64,000 nt of DNA from Planctomycetota bacterium (GTDB lineage: Bacteria; Planctomycetota; SZUA-567; H5-PLA8), in NCBI GenBank assembly GCA_015075375.1, contig JABTUM010000002.1, forward strand, positions 405,393 through 469,392. Reading direction: 5' to 3'. This document shows positions 59,707-64,000 of the stretch, one piece after another. The stretch's first letter is position 1. Each line of letters begins with the position of its first letter. The notes under the pieces were generated by a model. It made no database searches, was not told the DNA's origin, and was given only the letters and a program-made list of their open reading frames with translations. Both the position numbers and the translations under genes were made by a program.

Positions 59707-60498
59707 ATGAGCGCACCTTCGGGTCGGGCGACCGACACGCTGATTCAGTTGCACGGAATCACCAAAGAATTCCGCTCCGGCCCCGTCACGGTGCACGCGG
59801 TCGAACACGCTTCGCTTTCCCTCAAGCGCGGTGATTTCGTGCTGCTCCAAGGGCCTTCCGGCAGCGGCAAAACCACCCTGCTTTCGATCATGGGCCTGCT
59901 GATGAAGCCTACCCGCGGGCGCGTATGGCTCGGTGGGCAGGACGTCACCAACATGGGCGAAGATCAGTTGCCCGGCCTGCGTTTGAAACACATCGGCTTC
60001 ATTTTTCAGTCGTACAATCTTTTCCCGGCGCTCACCGCGGTTCAGAACGTGACCCTGGCGCTGAGGTTAAAAGGGTACGGGTACGTGCAGCGCAACCGCG
60101 AAGCGAAAGAGATTCTCGCGCGCGTAGGTCTTGCCGACTGCATGAACCGCAAGCCCGACCAGCTTTCCGGCGGGCAGCGCCAGCGCGTCTGCATCGCGCG
60201 CGCGATGGCCGGAAACAGCGACGTCATATTGGCCGACGAGCCCACGGCGGCGCTCGATACGGCAACCGGACTGCAGATCATGGCGCTATTACGCGACGAA
60301 GTAATGCAGGGGCGCAAAGCCGCGCTGGTGGTGACCCACGACCCGCGCCTCGAACGCTTTGCCACGCGCGTCGATCATATTGTCGATGGGAAGCTTAACG
60401 TAGCCTCGCCGCTGGAGCAGAGCGATACGGTGGTGCTGCCTTCGCCATCCGGCGTGGAACTCGAAACGGCGCCGAAAGTGCCGGTCGCCGGCGACTGA
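59707..60498 (+). CDS. LolD/MacB-type ABC transporter ATP-binding protein
   Basis: Protein of 263 residues. ABC ATPase: Walker A QGPSGSGKTT, Q-loop FIFQSYNLFPALTAVQNV, signature LSGGQRQRVCIARAMA, Walker B VILADEPTAALD, H-loop VVTHDPRL. It belongs to the LolD/MacB/FtsE branch that works with FtsX-like permeases in lipoprotein sorting, efflux or cell-wall control. No permease gene is adjacent, which is unusual for this branch. The C-terminal ~40 residues (EQSDTVVLPSPSGVELETA) form an extra tail. Confidence 0.93.
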   Translation: MSAPSGRATDTLIQLHGITKEFRSGPVTVHAVEHASLSLKRGDFVLLQGPSGSGKTTLLSIMGLLMKPTRGRVWLGGQDVTNMGEDQLPGLRLKHIGFIFQSYNLFPALTAVQNVTLALRLKGYGYVQRNREAKEILARVGLADCMNRKPDQLSGGQRQRVCIARAMAGNSDVILADEPTAALDTATGLQIMALLRDEVMQGRKAALVVTHDPRLERFATRVDHIVDGKLNVASPLEQSDTVVLPSPSGVELETAPKVPVAGD

Positions 60499-60513
60499 CG
60501 CGCGCCCACCCGG

Positions 60514-61950
60514 CTACGGAATGACGACCAGTCCGCCCTGCGGCAGCCAATCGTACAGTTCTTCGACCTCCGCGTTGCGCATCCGCACGCACCCTTTGCT
60601 TTCACGTCCGGGTACGCTTTCCGGAATCGCGGTGCCGTGCACGCCGATCCCGGCGCCCTTGCCGCCGTGCTCGTCGCGGTCGAAGCCCAGCCAGCGCGTG
60701 CCGAGGATATTCTCCGGATGCCCGAAGGGGATGCGTTGCCCGCCGTAGTACCAGTCGGGGTTCACCAGCTTGGTACGCACGGTGAAAGCGCCCGACGGCG
60801 TCTTATCGTCCGGTCCGATGCCCACCGGCCATTGCTTCAGGTAAGCTCCGTCGACGAGCAGCGTGGCGGTCAGGCGCCAGCGGTCCACGTGCAAGGACAC
60901 CCGCCCCGGAAGCACTTTGAGGGTCTGGCCGACGCGTAGAAACGCATTGCGTTCCAGCCGGTTGAGGCGCGCCAGCGCGCCGATGCTGACGCCGTGGCGC
61001 TTGGCGATGGCGTAGAGCGACTGGCCGGGCTCGACCGCGTGCATCGTCGCGCGAGGCTGCTCGGTCAGGTGTGCGCGGCCGGGATTGAGCACGATGCGGT
61101 CGGTAAGCGCTTCCAGGCGCTGGCGGCAGAGCTCTTCGTGGGAACGTTCCAGGGTTTGCGCGAGAAACGCCTTCTGATAGTACGCGCGCGCCATTTCTTC
61201 GGCATACGGCTTCGGATCGGTTCCGCCCGGCGCGTTCACCGTGGCGTGCCCGTCTTCTACCGCTTGAGCGTACGCCAGCGCTGCGCGCGCCATGCCCCAG
61301 CTCGCCGATGCATCGGCGGCCAGGACGGCCAGCGCGTCGGAGGCGATCAGTTCGGGTTGTCCGCCGGCCGCGCAGAGCGCCAGACCGAATTGCGCGTCGG
61401 AGCGCGTGCCCGCATCTTGCGCGTCGCGCTGAGCGGCCGCAAAAGCCAGCCGCGCGTCGTTGAAGCGTCTCAAATCGAGCAGCGCGCGCGCCTGGATCAA
61501 GCGTCCGGCAGCGCCGAGGTGCGCGTCGTGTTGCTGGGCCCAAGCCAACGCATCGCCGGCGCGCGCCTGATCCAGCAATTGCATCCCTTGCGCCAGCGGC
61601 CCGCGCCAGCGCACGATCGACGCCGCACCGCGAGTGGCGGAAGGCTGTACCTCAGTCGACGGATCGGTGCCGCGCGGCGGCACGATGGGCCCGCCCGGCG
61701 GCAAAGGGCCGGCCGATTCCGGATGCCCCGCAACCTGCAGGAGCGAAGGCCCTGCGGGCAACGCGGGCATCGGGACCGGCGGCGCGGAAGGCACAACGGC
61801 CACCGACGGTTCGGCCGGAGTTGGGCGCTGCGGTGCCGCAGGTCCTCCCAGCACCACCACGCCCAGCACCACGATTCCGAGCGCCGCGAAGCCCAGCGCC
61901 GTGTATTCCAAGGCGCGCTGCCGCCGTTTTTCCGGTGTCGACCAAGCCAT
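60514..61950 (-). CDS. L,D-transpeptidase (YkuD) with LysM domain
   Basis: Protein of 478 residues; ATG at 61950 with GGGGAGGGG upstream (open to 62106). A membrane anchor near the N-terminus (LGFAALGIVVLGVVVLGG), a Pro-rich stretch, a helical repeat region (TPR-like, AWAQQHDAHLGAAGRLIQARALLDLRRFNDARLAFAAAQRDA), a LysM motif (MHAVEPGQSLYAIAKRHGVSIGALARLNRL) for peptidoglycan binding and the YkuD catalytic domain with GVHGTAIPESVPG and SKGCVRM (catalytic Cys). It cross-links or trims peptidoglycan in the periplasm. Convergent with the ABC gene (16 nt apart). Confidence 0.93.
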   Translation of the reverse strand: MAWSTPEKRRQRALEYTALGFAALGIVVLGVVVLGGPAAPQRPTPAEPSVAVVPSAPPVPMPALPAGPSLLQVAGHPESAGPLPPGGPIVPPRGTDPSTEVQPSATRGAASIVRWRGPLAQGMQLLDQARAGDALAWAQQHDAHLGAAGRLIQARALLDLRRFNDARLAFAAAQRDAQDAGTRSDAQFGLALCAAGGQPELIASDALAVLAADASASWGMARAALAYAQAVEDGHATVNAPGGTDPKPYAEEMARAYYQKAFLAQTLERSHEELCRQRLEALTDRIVLNPGRAHLTEQPRATMHAVEPGQSLYAIAKRHGVSIGALARLNRLERNAFLRVGQTLKVLPGRVSLHVDRWRLTATLLVDGAYLKQWPVGIGPDDKTPSGAFTVRTKLVNPDWYYGGQRIPFGHPENILGTRWLGFDRDEHGGKGAGIGVHGTAIPESVPGRESKGCVRMRNAEVEELYDWLPQGGLVVIP

Positions 61951-62056
61951 GACGCACCCCTCCCCGGGCATTAGGCATACCGAGTCCCGTTCGGTATCGG
62001 CTGAAGGAGGGGAGGGAGTGAAGGCAATATAAGGAGCGTGAATGAGTTCTCTGGTC

Positions 62057-62464
62057 TTAGGTGGCGAGCCAGAAATAGAAGGCATGAAGCATGAACTGAA
62101 ACGCAATAATCAAGGCGCCTGTAGCCAACTCCATAGCCAGAGTACCTTCCTGTCGCTTTCGATAAATCCATTCTAGTGAATGCGCGGTAACCGTAAGTAC
62201 GACCAGTCCTACATAGGCATTGATGGCGATGGCCCAACCGGCCGGGATGCTTGTGAGCGAAGAACTAGATTCATAATGAAGCGGTAGCCCACGGGCCGTG
62301 TATTCCTCGTACTGAATCGATAGGCTGTTTAAGAAGAATAAGCACCCAGCGGTAAACAAGAGAATAATGCATGTACTGAGACGCAATTGGAATGGCGGCT
62401 TGTTCGCCAGCTTTGTGGGCGAAATGGACCTAAATTTGGAGCTTCCAGAAGGTTCGCAAGCCAT
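62057..62464 (-). CDS. Small membrane protein of the planctomycete FQLxLxT type
   Basis: Protein of 135 residues. After a short polar start comes FQLRLSTCIILLFTAGCLFFLNSL, a soluble part with ARGLPLHYE, then AGWAIAINAYVGLVVLTVTAHSLEWIY and a last hydrophobic helix (LATGALIIAFQFMLHAFYFWL). The FQLRLST start, membrane helix and 'GLPL' motif match the protein at 19038-19499. Lower GC. Function unknown. Confidence 0.7.
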   Translation of the reverse strand: MACEPSGSSKFRSISPTKLANKPPFQLRLSTCIILLFTAGCLFFLNSLSIQYEEYTARGLPLHYESSSSLTSIPAGWAIAINAYVGLVVLTVTAHSLEWIYRKRQEGTLAMELATGALIIAFQFMLHAFYFWLAT

Positions 62465-62576
62465 ACCTCGCTATTCAAACGAAAAACCTAAGTCTTTTGC
62501 CCCCATTGGCGCGGCCTAAAAGATGGCGTATATTGACCTCGGCGTATGTGGCGGTCTATCCCGCCGCTCGCCCCGC

Positions 62577-62653
62577 GTCCCCATAGCTCAACCGGACAGA
62601 GCAGCGGATTTCTAATCCGCAGGTTGGAGGTTCGAGTCCTCCTGGGGACGCCA
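62577..62653 (+). tRNA. tRNA-Arg (anticodon TCT)
   Basis: Cloverleaf read by eye: acceptor GTCCCCA (62577-62583) pairs with TGGGGAC (62643-62649); D arm GCTC..GAGC; anticodon stem GCGGA/TCCGC with loop TTTCTAA, anticodon TCT (reads AGA); T arm GGAGG TTCGAGT CCTCC; discriminator G and encoded CCA at 62651-62653. Confidence 0.95.
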
Positions 62654-62706
62654 GCTCCTCACGACCCGGCTTGGGCGGCGGCTGGTTGAAACCGGAGCGA
62701 AACGCT

Positions 62707-64000
62707 GTGGCCGACGGCCCGTCCTTTGCCCCGCTGGATCCGCGCAACGGGTATGTACCCCCTCGTTACCTCCTGCACCGACTCACCGAAGATTCCCCGC
62801 GTGGCTGGTCGCGCGTGCCGCCGGTCATGCTTCTGACGGACCTGATGGGCGAGGAGGTTCCTGAGGCCGCGCCTTCCATCCGGCTGGCTTGGAATGCAAC
62901 CGGCCTCTATCTACATGCCGCCTCGCCGGCGCCGCCGTGCCGCACGGTCGCCGAATGGACGCCCGAGCACCCGAAATTCTGGATGCAGGATCATGTGGAT
63001 CTGCGTGTAGGCCGGCCGGGGCAGAGCGATTGGCAGTGCATCGTCAGCGCCGGCGGGCGCGTGTGGGACAGCTTGGGACTCTGGAAAAAGTGCGCGTCCT
63101 TATCCGCAAGCGCCGAAGCGGCGGCTCATGGCTGGACGGTACGTGCGTACGTGGCGTGGCCGGATCTGGGGCTCGCTCCATGGTCGCCGGGAACGGTCGG
63201 GCGCGGACAGGTTGCGCATATGCGCTGGCCGGTTCCCGGGCACGAGATCCTGGCGCTGGCCGCCACCGAATTGGGTTTTGGCCAGACCGAACGCATGGCC
63301 GAGCTGGTTTGCGTGGAGCCCCAAGCCGCCTGGATCGAGCGGTTACGGATGCTCAAGCCACAGGCCATTCGCCCTTGGGTTTTGCCGGTGGGTTCGGCAC
63401 GCTACGAAGCCGAACTGAACGGCGAGGCCGCCGTATTACGCGGCGCGGCGCTCCTGCTTCGGACGGGCGCAGCCACGAGCGAGCATCGCGTCGAAGATCG
63501 CGGTGGACGCTTCTTGGCCGAATTCGATGGAATGCTTCGGCGGCCGGTATACTCCGAATGGTCCTTCGCGCTGCGGGATTCCGCGGGCCGCGAGTACGAG
63601 TTGGGCTCGTGCGTTTTGCGGGCCGGCGTGCCGAGCGTGAACGCTGCCGAGCTGAAGCCGCATCCGCGGTTGTTGTACGATGCGGACGCACTGAAGCGCT
63701 TTCCGCTTGCGCGTGAGCATCCGTTCAGCGCCGAGTTCCAGGATGCTTCGCGCGAGTTGCTGGCGCATGGCGCGCCTGCTGTGCCGAATACAGGTGCACG
63801 GGATCCCGCGACGTTTGATTTGAAGCCGGAAGACGGGAACTGGTTTCGCATCTGCAAGGAGTCGCTGCTGGGCGCGGGCGCTTCCGGAAGCCGCCCGGCG
63901 CCGGCGCGCATTTGGGGGCTGCTCGGTGCGCCGGCTCAAGCCGCCGCCGCGGGCGTCGTACAAGCCGTGAAGCCCACGCCGGAGCAACTGACGCCGCTCT
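62707..64000 (+). CDS. Probable heparinase II/III family protein, 3' end cut by the window
   Basis: The frame is open from a GTG at 62707 to the window end (431 codons). The first ~300 residues are beta-rich (IRLAWNATGLYLHAASPAPP; KFWMQDHVDLRVGRPGQSDWQ), like a DOMON/CBM9-type sugar-binding domain. Around residue 320 comes ELKPHPRLLYDADALKRFPLAREHPFSAEFQDASRELLAHG, the pattern at the start of heparinase II/III-like toroid domains, continuing NWFRICKESLLGAGASGSRPAPARIWGLLG. The catalytic part lies beyond the edge. Probable polysaccharide lyase; no signal peptide seen at this start, although a GGAG lies about 9 nt upstream. Confidence 0.6.
   Translation, partial: MADGPSFAPLDPRNGYVPPRYLLHRLTEDSPRGWSRVPPVMLLTDLMGEEVPEAAPSIRLAWNATGLYLHAASPAPPCRTVAEWTPEHPKFWMQDHVDLRVGRPGQSDWQCIVSAGGRVWDSLGLWKKCASLSASAEAAAHGWTVRAYVAWPDLGLAPWSPGTVGRGQVAHMRWPVPGHEILALAATELGFGQTERMAELVCVEPQAAWIERLRMLKPQAIRPWVLPVGSARYEAELNGEAAVLRGAALLLRTGAATSEHRVEDRGGRFLAEFDGMLRRPVYSEWSFALRDSAGREYELGSCVLRAGVPSVNAAELKPHPRLLYDADALKRFPLAREHPFSAEFQDASRELLAHGAPAVPNTGARDPATFDLKPEDGNWFRICKESLLGAGASGSRPAPARIWGLLGAPAQAAAAGVVQAVKPTPEQLTPL

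Overview
The window looks like chromosomal DNA of a GC-rich, Gram-negative bacterium of planctomycete/PVC-superphylum character. Supporting signs are three Hanks-type Ser/Thr kinases with large extracytoplasmic tails (one ending in a formylglycine-enzyme-like domain), ThuA, DUF4091, phytanoyl-CoA-dioxygenase and heparinase-like genes, two short membrane proteins of the planctomycete 'FQLxLxT' style, and a eukaryote-like (type 2) isoleucyl-tRNA synthetase. The assignment is an inference from gene content only.

Layout. 0-5 kb: a thioredoxin-like gene whose active-site cysteine codon is an in-frame TGA (probable selenocysteine), a zinc-ribbon protein, a small Ser/Thr kinase and a ThuA-like protein. 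4.8-13 kb: a secreted matrixin-type metalloprotease with cadherin-like and PKD modules, an aminotransferase, three consecutive Hsp20 genes behind a sigma-54-like promoter, and an alpha/alpha-toroid-like protein. 13-14 kb: two palindromic parS-like sites about 1 kb apart flanking a YoaK/DUF1275 membrane protein, which suggests an origin-proximal location. 14.5-21 kb: an accessory stretch with lower-GC small genes, a nucleotidyltransferase and a ~410-bp hairpin-rich sequence present twice in direct orientation plus a partial third copy.

21-37.5 kb: mainly minus-strand signalling and carbohydrate genes. There is a kinase-FGE fusion, a secreted Lys/Glu/Arg-repeat protein, an AraC regulator divergent from a PhyH dioxygenase, a GntR/LacI-type regulator in an apparent operon with a DUF4091 protein, a membrane protein with tandem zinc ribbons, and a third kinase. 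The tails of two kinases and the zinc-ribbon protein share a recognisable helical module next to different C-terminal beta domains. 37.5-45 kb: a candidate small RNA or leader with promoter and intrinsic terminator, ileS, an aldo/keto reductase, membrane proteins, a 32-residue transmembrane micro-ORF and purN.

45-60.5 kb: a long plus-strand block with a type IV pilus core: PilT, a stand-alone MshEN-domain protein, PilB, PilC, then a two-component pair. The sensor kinase is PilS-like but carries a seven-bladed WD40 propeller in its first extracytoplasmic loop; its partner is an NtrC/PilR-type sigma-54 activator. These are followed, with start/stop overlaps, by a secreted protein, then glmM, a DUF4870 protein and glmS (UDP-GlcNAc precursor supply) and a LolD-type ABC ATPase. 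60.5-64 kb: a LysM/YkuD L,D-transpeptidase, a small membrane protein, tRNA-Arg(TCT) and the 5' part of a probable heparinase II/III-family gene cut by the window edge.

The most unusual items are the UGA-containing thioredoxin, the WD40-PilS fusion, the shared extracytoplasmic module of the kinase family, the ileS-upstream RNA candidate and the paired parS sites.
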